Assembly: GCA_949295325.1 (NCBI GenBank)
Contig: CASFKG010000002.1
Location: 202,047-266,046, forward strand
Direction of reading: 5' to 3'
DNA length: 64,000 bases
Source: an uncultured bacterium
GTDB taxonomy: Bacteria; Bacillota_I; Bacilli_A; RFN20; CAG-826
The translations under genes were made by a program, and so were the position numbers. How positions within the stretch are numbered: position 1 is the stretch's first letter; every line of letters begins with the position of its first letter. Shown here piece after piece: positions 25,927 to 33,713 of this stretch. The notes beneath the pieces were generated by a model. It did not search any database. It worked only from the letters and a program-made list of their open reading frames with translations, and was not told where the DNA came from.

Positions 25927-27222
25927 ATGGGAATTTCGATAGTCAAGGGAACGCACGACATATACGGCCGCGAAGAAGAGGCCATGTCGGAAATCGAGGC
26001 CGCCTTCGTCGGGGCGGCCGAACTCTACGGCTATAGGAGGATTGTGATACCCACGCTCGAACACACCGAGCTCTTCGACCGGGGCACCGGCGAGGGGAGC
26101 GACGTCGTCCGCAAGGAGATGTACACCTTCGAGGACCGGGGCGGTAGGAGCCTCACCCTCCGGCCGGAGTTCACCGCCGGGGTGGCCCGGAGCGTGCTCA
26201 CCAACAAGCTCTACCTGGACGACCTCCCGCTCAAGTACTACTACTCGGGCTCGGCCTTCCGCTACGAACGGCCGCAGGCCGGGAGGTACCGGGAATTCCA
26301 TACCTTCGGCTTGGAATGCATCGGGGCGGACAGCGCCTATCTCGACGCCGAAACCGTCATGCTCGCGGTCACCGCGCTCAAGTACCTCGGGTTCAAGGGG
26401 CTCAAGGTCAAGGTCAATAGCCTCGGCGGCGCCGAGTGCCGCAAGGCCTACCGGGAAGCCCTCAAGGAGTACTTCGCGCCCCACCTCGAGCAGATGTGCG
26501 GGGACTGCCGGGAACGCTACGGCCTCAATCCGCTGCGTATACTCGACTGCAAGGTCGAATCCGACCACGAGCTCGCCCTCAAGGCCCCGAAACTCCCGGA
26601 ATTCCTGAGCGAAGAGGACGAGAAGAGGTTCTACTTGACCCTTTCCATACTCAACGAATACGGAATCGAGTACGAAAAGGACGATTCGCTGGTCCGCGGG
26701 CTCGACTACTATTCGGGCCTTGTCTACGAAATACACGGCTGCTCGGGCTCGGGGGAAAACCTCGGGGCCCTCATCGGCGGGGGGCACTACGACTCCCTCC
26801 TCAAGGACATCGGGGGACCCGACCTGCCGGGGGTGGGCTTCGGCGCGGGCCTCGAAAGATTGACCGGCGCCTATCTCGAAGCCGGGCTCTTCGTCCCAGA
26901 AAGCGGCCTGGACTGCTACGTCATACCGCTCGGGCAGGAAGCCTACGAGGAAGCCTTCGCCCTGACCACCGAAATCCGCTCCATGGGCTACAAGGCCGAC
27001 CTTCCGCCTAGGGCCGTCAAGATCGGACCCGCCTTCAAGCGGGCCGAAAGGAGCGGGGCGCGGCTGGCCCTGCTTCTCGGCGAAAAGGAAATAGAGGAAG
27101 GGAAGGTCCAGGTCAAGGACCAGAAAACGATGCGGCAGGAAGAAGTCGGCATCGATGCCCTCGGGGACTACCTCGACGGCAAACTATTGGAAGAAGGGGA
27201 AGAGGAACATGAACATAACTAG
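25927..27222 (+). CDS. hisS: Histidyl-tRNA synthetase
   Basis: Class II synthetase that charges tRNA-His; 431 residues. It opens with the typical KGTHDIYG (7-14). Motif 2 is in the AFRYERPQAGRYREF stretch (about 113-127), the histidine-binding LVRGLDYYSG motif lies near 258, and the C-terminal anticodon-binding domain follows. SD AAGGAG precedes ATG 25927, 11 bases after rel. Its last 14 bases overlap aspS. Confidence 0.95.
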   Translation: MGISIVKGTHDIYGREEEAMSEIEAAFVGAAELYGYRRIVIPTLEHTELFDRGTGEGSDVVRKEMYTFEDRGGRSLTLRPEFTAGVARSVLTNKLYLDDLPLKYYYSGSAFRYERPQAGRYREFHTFGLECIGADSAYLDAETVMLAVTALKYLGFKGLKVKVNSLGGAECRKAYREALKEYFAPHLEQMCGDCRERYGLNPLRILDCKVESDHELALKAPKLPEFLSEEDEKRFYLTLSILNEYGIEYEKDDSLVRGLDYYSGLVYEIHGCSGSGENLGALIGGGHYDSLLKDIGGPDLPGVGFGAGLERLTGAYLEAGLFVPESGLDCYVIPLGQEAYEEAFALTTEIRSMGYKADLPPRAVKIGPAFKRAERSGARLALLLGEKEIEEGKVQVKDQKTMRQEEVGIDALGDYLDGKLLEEGEEEHEHN

Positions 27223-28942
27223 GACCGACTACTGCGGGGAACTAAGGGCCAAGGACGTCGGCCGCGAGGTATCTCTTTGCGGCTTCGCCGCGACGGTCAG
27301 GAAACTCGGGGCCATCGCCTTCATCGATCTCCGCGACGTGACCGGCATCGTCCAGCTGATCGAGGAGGACGCCTCCGGATTCCCGGACGTCCGCGCGGAA
27401 TACGTCGTAAACGCAACCGGGACGGTGCGCCTGAAAAAGGAAAAGAACCCCAAGCTAGCGACCGGCGAGGTCGAGGTGGTTCTTAGCCGGCTCGAGGTGC
27501 TGAGCAAGGCCGAAACCACCCCCTTCATCATCGCCGACGAAACCGACGCCCTCGAGGACACGAGGCTGAATTACCGCTACCTCGACCTGAGAAGGCCGCT
27601 TCTGCAGCATAACCTCCGCGTCCGGGCCAAGATACTTTCGGCGACCCGGGAATACCTCGAGAAAAACCGTTTCCTGGAAGTGGAAACCCCCTACATGGGC
27701 CTATCTTCACCCGAAGGGGCCACCGAATACCTGGTGCCGAGCCGCCTCCATAAGGGCGCCTTCTACGCGCTCGACCAGAGCCCCCAGCAGTACAAGCAGC
27801 TGCTCATGATCGCGGGGCTCGAGCGCTACTACCAGATCGCCCGCTGCTTCCGCGACGAGGATTTGCGGGCCGACCGGCAGCCGGAGTTCACCCAGATCGA
27901 CCTCGAGATGAGCTATCTTGGCCAAGAGCAGATCCTTACCCTGATGGAAGGGCTTCTGAGGGATATCTTCCTCAAGGCCGGGGGCATCGAAATCAAGACC
28001 CCGTTACGGAGGATGCCCTATAGGGAAGCCGTCGAGGTATACGGCAGCGACAAGCCCGATACGCGCTTTGGCATGCACATCGCCCCCTACGGCTTTTTGC
28101 TCGGCCACGGCTTCATGAAGGCCGAAGGCGCTAGCGAAGTCCGGGGCTTCCGGGTCGACGGCGGAGCCGCCCACCTGAGCCGCAAGAAACAGGACGAACT
28201 GAATCTCGAGGCCAGGAAGTTCTCCCTAAGCGGCTACGTCTACCTGAAGCGCGAAAACGGCGCGCTTACCGGCTCGTTTTCGAAGTTCCTTTCCACGGAA
28301 GAGGCGGAACGCTTGATCCGCGAAGCCTCCCTCAAGGACGGCGATGCGCTCGTCCTTGCCTACGGCAAGAAGGAAAACGTCTGCTTCGGACTGGGGGCCC
28401 TCAGGACCAAGCTCGCCAACGAACTCGGGCTCATAAAGCCCGATACCTACGATCTCCTCTGGGTGGTCGATTTCCCGATGTTCACCAAGAAGGAAGGGGA
28501 GGAAGGCTATAGCGCCGAGCACCATCCCTTCACCCGTCCGCGGGACGAGGACCTCGGATACCTGGAAAGCGATCCGACGAAGGTCTTGGCCTATGCCTAC
28601 GACATCATCATCAATGGCTACGAGGCGGGCGGGGGAACCCTCAGGATCTACGACCACGACGTACAGGAGAAGATATTCGAGGTACTGGGCCTCAGCCGGG
28701 AAGAGGCCGAAAGGAAGTTCGGCTGGTTCCTCAACGCCTTCCGCTACGGCGTCCCGCCGCACGGGGGTATCGCCTTCGGGCTCGAAAGGCTCACCATGAT
28801 AATCGCCGGGACCAACAACATCCGCGACGTCGTGGCCTTCCCGAAGAACCTGGCGGCGACCGATCCCATGACGAAGGCGCCCCAGAAAGTCGACCAGCGG
28901 CAGCTGGACCTTCTCGGACTTTCGATAAAAGAAGAAGATTGA
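27209..28942 (+). CDS. aspS: Aspartyl-tRNA synthetase
   Basis: Class II synthetase of 577 residues with the bacterial layout: N-terminal OB anticodon-binding domain (about 1-110), catalytic core with FLEVETPYMG and YRYLDLRRP segments, the bacterial GAD insertion (about 290-420) and motif 3 GIAFGLERL near 525. The SD-like GGGGAAGAGG and ATG 27209 lie inside hisS, so the pair is translationally coupled. The open frame continues upstream, but only this start gives the normal N-terminus. Confidence 0.95.
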   Translation: MNITRTDYCGELRAKDVGREVSLCGFAATVRKLGAIAFIDLRDVTGIVQLIEEDASGFPDVRAEYVVNATGTVRLKKEKNPKLATGEVEVVLSRLEVLSKAETTPFIIADETDALEDTRLNYRYLDLRRPLLQHNLRVRAKILSATREYLEKNRFLEVETPYMGLSSPEGATEYLVPSRLHKGAFYALDQSPQQYKQLLMIAGLERYYQIARCFRDEDLRADRQPEFTQIDLEMSYLGQEQILTLMEGLLRDIFLKAGGIEIKTPLRRMPYREAVEVYGSDKPDTRFGMHIAPYGFLLGHGFMKAEGASEVRGFRVDGGAAHLSRKKQDELNLEARKFSLSGYVYLKRENGALTGSFSKFLSTEEAERLIREASLKDGDALVLAYGKKENVCFGLGALRTKLANELGLIKPDTYDLLWVVDFPMFTKKEGEEGYSAEHHPFTRPRDEDLGYLESDPTKVLAYAYDIIINGYEAGGGTLRIYDHDVQEKIFEVLGLSREEAERKFGWFLNAFRYGVPPHGGIAFGLERLTMIIAGTNNIRDVVAFPKNLAATDPMTKAPQKVDQRQLDLLGLSIKEED

Positions 28943-28965
28943 ATTACATAGTAATTCATAATTAC
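28941..28965 (+). other. Two mutually exclusive hairpins between aspS and tkt
   Basis: GAATTAC-ATA-GTAATTC (28941-28957) and GTAATT-CAT-AATTAC (28951-28965) share the middle arm, so only one can form at a time. They overlap the aspS stop and precede tkt by about 40 bases. They may act as an operator or a switch; no U-tract follows. Confidence 0.4.
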
Positions 28966-29004
28966 CGGAAAAATACCTGAAAACTACTAGAAAGGAAAAA
29001 GACG

Positions 29005-30987
29005 ATGAAATTAGGCAAAAAGGAAAGCGGAGACGCAAGGGCGGTCAGCGCCCTGAGGGTGCTTGCCCTCGACACCATCCAAAACGCCGGCTCCGGGCAC
29101 CCCGGCATGGCCCTCGACGCCGCGCCGGCCCTCTATACCCTCTTTGCCCACCACATGCTGATCGATCCCAAGAACCCCGACTGGGACTGCCGGGACCGCT
29201 TCGTCCTTTCCAGCGGCCACGCTTCGGCCCTTCTCTACTCCCTGCTTTTCATGGCGGGCTACGACCTCTCCCTCGACGACCTCAGGCGCTTCCGGCAGCT
29301 GGGCAGCCGGACCCCGGGACACCCCGAATACGGGCATACCCCCGGCGTGGACGCTACCGCCGGCCCTTTGGGCCAGGGCATCGCCCAGGCCGTCGGCATG
29401 GCCATGGCGGAGAAGCACCTGTCGGCCCAGTACCCTTCCGGCGAGGAGTACATAACCCACAAGACCTATGTCCTCTGCGGGGACGGCTGCCTCGAGGAAG
29501 GCATCAGCCAGGAAGCCATTTCCCTGGCCGGAAACCTCGGATTGAACAACCTCGTCCTCATCTACGACCGCAACGGATCGACGCTCGATGCCCCGACCTC
29601 CGTTTCGATGGGCGACGACGCCGAACTCCGTTTCCTTAGCGCCGGCTGGAACGTCATCAACGTCAGGGACGGAAACGACCTCCGCGCCCTGAATAGGGCA
29701 ATCTCGAAGGCCAAAAAGGCCAAGGCCTCGCCGACCGCCATCATCATGGACACGGTCATCGGCTACGGCACGCCACTGGCCGGCTCCCACAAGGTCCACG
29801 GTTCCCTCCTCGGGGCGGAAGACTACGAGAAGACCCGCGCCTTCTTCGGGGCGGACTACGGGCCCTTCGGCATTCCCGGGGAATGCGTCAGGCACATGCG
29901 CTCGCTCATCGCCGCGAGGCTTTCCGAGGCCAAGCCGGGGAAGGAGGCCGCGAGGGAATCCTTCCTCGCAAACGACCCCAAGGCCAAGGACTACCTTTGC
30001 GGCCTCAACCGGGACCTCGGGCCTTACCTTCCCGTCCCGCCCGCCGAGGAGAAGGCGGAGGCTTCCCGCAACGTCTCGGGCCGGATAGTCGCAGAGCTCG
30101 GGCAGAAGGTCCCCTTCTTCTTCGGGGGCTCGGCCGACGTGGCCGGTTCCGTGAAGACCGCCATACCCGGGGATCCGGGATTCTCGAGGGACCACCCGGA
30201 GGGCAAGGACGTCAGCTATGGCATCCGGGAATTCGCGATGGCCGCCGTCAATAACGGCATTTTGCTCCACAAGGGCCTTGCCTGCTACGGCGGCTGCTTC
30301 CTGGTCTTCAGCGACTACCTGAAGCCCGCCATCCGCATGGCGGCCCTCGAAGGGCTGCCCAACGTCTTCCTCTTCAGCCACGATTCCCTCGCGGTCGGGG
30401 AAGACGGCCCGACCCACGAACCCGTCGAACAGCTCTCGATGCTCCGGAGCATCCCGGGGCTCGTCACCATCCGTCCCGCCGACGAAAGGGAAACCTACTA
30501 CGCCTGGCGCTATGCCCTCCAAAGCCCTGACCATCCGGTCGCCCTTGTGCTTTCCCGCCAGAAGCTCGCGGCCATCCAAAACACCGGCGAGGAAGGCTTC
30601 CTCAAGGGCTGCTACCGGGTCTACGCCCCGAAGGCCAAGATCGCCCCGGCGGGCGAGATACTCGCTTCCGGCTCCGAGGTCGGCCTTGCCATCGAAGCGG
30701 CCGAGAGGCTCGAAACCGAAGGCATATACGTCGACGTACTTTCCTTCCCGTCCTTCGAGCTTTTCGAACGGGCGCCGGAGGAATACCGGTCCACGGTATT
30801 CGCCGTGGAAAGGGAACGCCGCGTTTCCCTGGAGATGGCGGCGACCTTCGGCTGGGGCAAGTACGCAGCCACGAACATCGGGGTCGACTCCTACGGTGCC
30901 TCCGGCAAGGAAAAGGACGTATTGAAGGCCTACGGCTTTACCCCCGAAGAGGTGGCCCGCCGGGTCAAAGAGGCCCTAAAGGCTTAA
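29005..30987 (+). CDS. tkt: Transketolase
   Basis: Thiamine-diphosphate enzyme of the non-oxidative pentose phosphate pathway, moving two-carbon units between sugar phosphates; 660 residues, the usual length. Motifs: SGHPGMALDAAP (about 29-40), the ThDP-binding GDGCLEEGISQEA (about 158-170), and the EDGPTHEPVEQ segment of the pyrimidine domain near 469. SD GAAAGGA precedes ATG 29005. With deoB and dxs nearby, it feeds pentose and triose-phosphate pools, although these genes are not in one operon. Confidence 0.95.
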   Translation: MKLGKKESGDARAVSALRVLALDTIQNAGSGHPGMALDAAPALYTLFAHHMLIDPKNPDWDCRDRFVLSSGHASALLYSLLFMAGYDLSLDDLRRFRQLGSRTPGHPEYGHTPGVDATAGPLGQGIAQAVGMAMAEKHLSAQYPSGEEYITHKTYVLCGDGCLEEGISQEAISLAGNLGLNNLVLIYDRNGSTLDAPTSVSMGDDAELRFLSAGWNVINVRDGNDLRALNRAISKAKKAKASPTAIIMDTVIGYGTPLAGSHKVHGSLLGAEDYEKTRAFFGADYGPFGIPGECVRHMRSLIAARLSEAKPGKEAARESFLANDPKAKDYLCGLNRDLGPYLPVPPAEEKAEASRNVSGRIVAELGQKVPFFFGGSADVAGSVKTAIPGDPGFSRDHPEGKDVSYGIREFAMAAVNNGILLHKGLACYGGCFLVFSDYLKPAIRMAALEGLPNVFLFSHDSLAVGEDGPTHEPVEQLSMLRSIPGLVTIRPADERETYYAWRYALQSPDHPVALVLSRQKLAAIQNTGEEGFLKGCYRVYAPKAKIAPAGEILASGSEVGLAIEAAERLETEGIYVDVLSFPSFELFERAPEEYRSTVFAVERERRVSLEMAATFGWGKYAATNIGVDSYGASGKEKDVLKAYGFTPEEVARRVKEALKA

Positions 30988-31006
30988 AAAGGGGACCGCT
31001 TTGCGG

Positions 31007-31012
31007 TAACAT
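31007..31012 (+). promoter_or_regulatory. Leaderless -10 promoter (TAACAT) of the asp23-nusB operon
   Basis: TAACAT ends exactly six bases before ATG 31019 and no SD is present. It follows a small ACCGC/GCGGT hairpin (30995-31007). Confidence 0.45.
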
Positions 31013-31018
31013 CTAGCC

Positions 31019-31360
31019 ATGGCAAGCAACTACCTCGTACTGAACAATTTCTCGAAATCCGGCCAGGTGCGGCTTTCGCGGGCCCTTTTCGAGTCGATAG
31101 CGGAAGAAGCCATCAACGAAGTGAAGATGGCCTCGCCGGCCGCAAGGAAGAACAAGGGGCTTTTCAAGGCCCAGGGACCGGCGAAAGTCGCCTTCCGCAA
31201 GGACGGCAAGGTCGACATCTCGCTCGACGTTTCGCTTTCGAAGACCGCCCCGGTCAAGGACGTCTGCATGCGCATCCAGGAAAGCGTCGCCAGCGCGGTC
31301 CAGATGATGTGCGAAACGGTGCCCTTTTCCATCAAGGTCAGGGTCACGTCGCTTACATGA
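31019..31360 (+). CDS. Asp23/Gls24 family protein (YqhY-like)
   Basis: 113-residue small protein with the DUF322/Asp23 fold: an N-terminal LSRALFESIAEEAINEV helix, a basic central stretch and the conserved end in which a VCMRIQESVASAVQ helix leads to the IKVRV strand. YqhY of Bacillus belongs to this family and lies in the same place, upstream of nusB; it is linked to acetyl-CoA carboxylase or envelope homeostasis. The leaderless start and the ATGA overlap with the following membrane protein suggest the two act together, as Asp23 does with its membrane anchor AmaP. Family call firm, precise role uncertain. Confidence 0.85.
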   Translation: MASNYLVLNNFSKSGQVRLSRALFESIAEEAINEVKMASPAARKNKGLFKAQGPAKVAFRKDGKVDISLDVSLSKTAPVKDVCMRIQESVASAVQMMCETVPFSIKVRVTSLT

Positions 31361-31851
31361 ACCCCGCCCTCCGGGAAAGGCAGGACAAGGCCCTTTCCCT
31401 TTACCAGAGGATCTGCTTCCTCTATGTCGCCCTTTCGGCGGTCAGCCTGCTCGCGAGCCTACTCAGCCTCGTCTCCGACGGGGCCCTTGGTTTCTGCTAT
31501 TCCTTCCTCGCCTACCTGCGCAACGCGATGTTCGCGACGGTCTACGGTTACGGGATCGCCTGGAACTACGCGGCCTACGTGGTTTCGGTGGGTCTCGTGA
31601 CTGCCCTGACGGTCTATTCCGGCCTCATGGCGGCCAAGGCCAAGGTCAGGTGGGGGGTATTCGCCGCGGCGATTTATGTTGCCGACTCCCTCTATTGCTT
31701 TATAATCGCCGGCGGGCAGAGCTATCCCGTCCTAAGCGCCCCCGAAGCCTATACGGCCGTGGGGATCCACGTGCTGGGGCTTTTGGCGGTAACCGGGGCC
31801 GTGGTTTCTTACGTCCGCCTCTATCGCCTCTTCAAGGAGGGCAAGAAATGA
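31357..31851 (+). CDS. Unknown multi-pass membrane protein between asp23 and nusB
   Basis: 164 residues with four or five predicted membrane helices (about 19-39, 50-68, 70-90, 101-121 and 133-153) and a basic C-terminus. No family recognised. ATG 31357 overlaps the asp23 stop (ATGA), and its own stop overlaps the nusB start, so it is locked between the two. By analogy with Asp23-AmaP it could anchor the Asp23-like protein to the membrane; this is inference from context. Confidence 0.65.
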   Translation: MNPALRERQDKALSLYQRICFLYVALSAVSLLASLLSLVSDGALGFCYSFLAYLRNAMFATVYGYGIAWNYAAYVVSVGLVTALTVYSGLMAAKAKVRWGVFAAAIYVADSLYCFIIAGGQSYPVLSAPEAYTAVGIHVLGLLAVTGAVVSYVRLYRLFKEGKK

Positions 31852-32276
31852 TTTCCAAGCGTATGTTCAAGGATACCCGCCACGGGGAGGAAAAGGCCGC
31901 GATGGCGGCCATTTACGCCGCGCTTACCTTCATGGACATGGGGGAAGAGGTGGACGTGGTCTCCATCGTGGGTTCGGTCTGCGGCGAGGAGTACGCCGAC
32001 TGTCCCTATTTCGTCAAATCCATGGTGGTCAACTCCCTCAAGTACTACGACGAGGCCGTGGGGGCCATCTCGGAGCATCTGGTCAAATGGACCTTCGGCC
32101 GGCTGAACCGGGTGGCGCAGGCTATACTGCTTCTTAGCTACACCCAGTATTTCCATTTCGACGAGGCCGTGGCCAAGGCGGTCGTCATCGACAACGCCGT
32201 TCAGATGGCCAAGGAATACCTGGAAAAGAACGACTACCGCTTCATAAACGCGGTACTGGACAAGGTACTGAGATAG
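31848..32276 (+). CDS. nusB: Transcription antitermination protein NusB
   Basis: All-helical RNA-binding factor that, with NusE, prevents premature termination in rRNA operons; 142 residues. The C-terminal pattern KWTFGRLNRVAQAILLLSYTQY, followed by VIDNAVQMAKEY and FINAVLDKV, is diagnostic. SD AAGGAGG (31834-31840) precedes ATG 31848, which overlaps the upstream stop (ATGA). Confidence 0.9.
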   Translation: MISKRMFKDTRHGEEKAAMAAIYAALTFMDMGEEVDVVSIVGSVCGEEYADCPYFVKSMVVNSLKYYDEAVGAISEHLVKWTFGRLNRVAQAILLLSYTQYFHFDEAVAKAVVIDNAVQMAKEYLEKNDYRFINAVLDKVLR

Positions 32277-33478
32277 TGGAAGAAGAAGGCGTCCTTACCG
32301 TAAGCGAAGTAACCGGCTTGCTCAAGCGCTGCCTCGACGCGGTGCCTTTTTTCTCTTCGCTCTCGGTCAAGGGGGAAATAAGCAACCTCAAGAGGTACTC
32401 CTTCGGCTGCTATTTCGACCTGAAGGACGAAAACTGCCCCTTGCCCTGCGTTTTCTTTTCCAGCGAAGCCGGCTACTATTCCTTCGACGGGAGTAACGGC
32501 GACCAGTACGTCATGAAGGGACGGCTGAGCGTCTACCCCAAACGCGGAAGGTACCAGTTCTTCGTCCGCGAGGCATACGGGGAAGGCGCGGGCCTTCTCG
32601 CCCTCCGGCGCGAGGAGCTCAAGAAGAAACTCGCCGCCGAAGGGCTCTTCGACGAGGCCAAAAAGCGGCCGCTTCCGCGCTATCCGCGGAAAATCGCGGT
32701 GGTGACCGCCCACCCCTCCGCCGCGGAAGCCGACATCGTCACCAATTCGTTTAACCGCTTCCCGCTGGCCGACCTCTACGTCTTTCCGGCCACCGTGCAG
32801 GGCGCAAGCGCCCCCGGAAGCATCATAAAGGCGATAAGGAAAGCCAACGGCGGCGACTACGACATACTGGTCATCGCCCGCGGGGGCGGTTCGAGCGAGG
32901 ACCTGTCGGCCTTCGACGACGAAGGGGTCGTAAGGGCCGTGGCCGAAAGCCGGATTCCCACGGTGACCGCGGTCGGGCACGAGATAGATTTCACGCTGGT
33001 CGATTTCGCAAGCGACAAAAGGGTTTCCACGCCCACCGCCGCCGCGGCCGCCATACTGCCCGACATCGAGGAGATCAAGGCCTTTGTCATGGACTCGCGG
33101 GAAAGCGCCCTCAATGCGGCGAAGGAGAAGATAGGGGAGGCCAAAAGGAACCTCGATTTCCTCATGAAGCGCCCCTATTTCCTTAATCCCGAAAGCATCT
33201 ACGGCCTGACCATGGAAAGGCTAAGGGCCCTGAAGGAGAGGGCGGAGGCGGCCGCGAAGGCCCGCCTCGAAAGGGAAAAGCAGGAAATGCTGAGGCTAAC
33301 CTCCAAGGCGGATGGCCTGAATCCGCTCAAGGTACTGGGACGCGGGTACGCGTTGGCCTACGCAAACGGCAAACTGGTCAGGCATTCCGCCGACGTCGCC
33401 CCGGGCGAGAAGATGGAGACAATGGTCGGGGATGGTATAATCGTTTCCGAAGTGAAGGAGGCCCGCAGAAATGGCTGA
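32276..33478 (+). CDS. xseA: Exodeoxyribonuclease VII large subunit
   Basis: Catalytic subunit of the bidirectional single-strand DNase ExoVII; 400 residues. The N-terminal OB fold includes LTVSEVTGLLK and VKGEISNLKRYS, then the catalytic domain has AVVTAHPSAAEADIV, ARGGGSSEDL and VGHEIDFTLVDFASDKR, followed by a long helical region. It starts at GTG 32276, sharing one base with the nusB stop. The stop overlaps xseB. folD, often between nusB and xseA, is absent. Confidence 0.93.
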   Translation: MEEEGVLTVSEVTGLLKRCLDAVPFFSSLSVKGEISNLKRYSFGCYFDLKDENCPLPCVFFSSEAGYYSFDGSNGDQYVMKGRLSVYPKRGRYQFFVREAYGEGAGLLALRREELKKKLAAEGLFDEAKKRPLPRYPRKIAVVTAHPSAAEADIVTNSFNRFPLADLYVFPATVQGASAPGSIIKAIRKANGGDYDILVIARGGGSSEDLSAFDDEGVVRAVAESRIPTVTAVGHEIDFTLVDFASDKRVSTPTAAAAAILPDIEEIKAFVMDSRESALNAAKEKIGEAKRNLDFLMKRPYFLNPESIYGLTMERLRALKERAEAAAKARLEREKQEMLRLTSKADGLNPLKVLGRGYALAYANGKLVRHSADVAPGEKMETMVGDGIIVSEVKEARRNG

Positions 33479-33692
33479 GGAAAAGGAAAAGATCAAGTTC
33501 GAAGACGGGATGAAGCGCCTTTCCGAAATCGTTACTAAAATCGAATCGAACAAAGAAAGCCTCGAGGATACGATAAAACTGGCCGGCGAGGCCCAGAAAC
33601 TGGGGCAGCAGTTGGAAGACATCATCAAGGACGCCGAAAGCAAACTCAACAAGTCGACGGTTGTCGATGATAACGATAAAGTAGAAAACTAG
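33471..33692 (+). CDS. xseB: Exodeoxyribonuclease VII small subunit
   Basis: 73-residue helical partner of XseA with the family pattern: FEDGMKRLSEIVTKIES, then SLEDTIKLAGEAQKL. ATG 33471 lies eight bases inside xseA, so synthesis is coupled. The last ~15 residues are a charged tail. In Bacilli ispA normally follows; here dxs follows directly. Confidence 0.9.
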   Translation: MAEEKEKIKFEDGMKRLSEIVTKIESNKESLEDTIKLAGEAQKLGQQLEDIIKDAESKLNKSTVVDDNDKVEN

Positions 33693-33713
33693 TAGTTTAT
33701 TAGTTGTTTCACG

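Noticed and set aside
29011-30579. Long minus-strand open frame (522 codons) opposite tkt
   Set aside because: It mirrors transketolase codons in high-G+C DNA, is rich in Gly/Val/Glu/Arg and lacks motifs; tkt is certain.
30995-31007. ACCGC-TTT-GCGGT hairpin after tkt as a terminator
   Set aside because: Only five base pairs, no U-tract, and it abuts the asp23 promoter; probably chance or promoter context.
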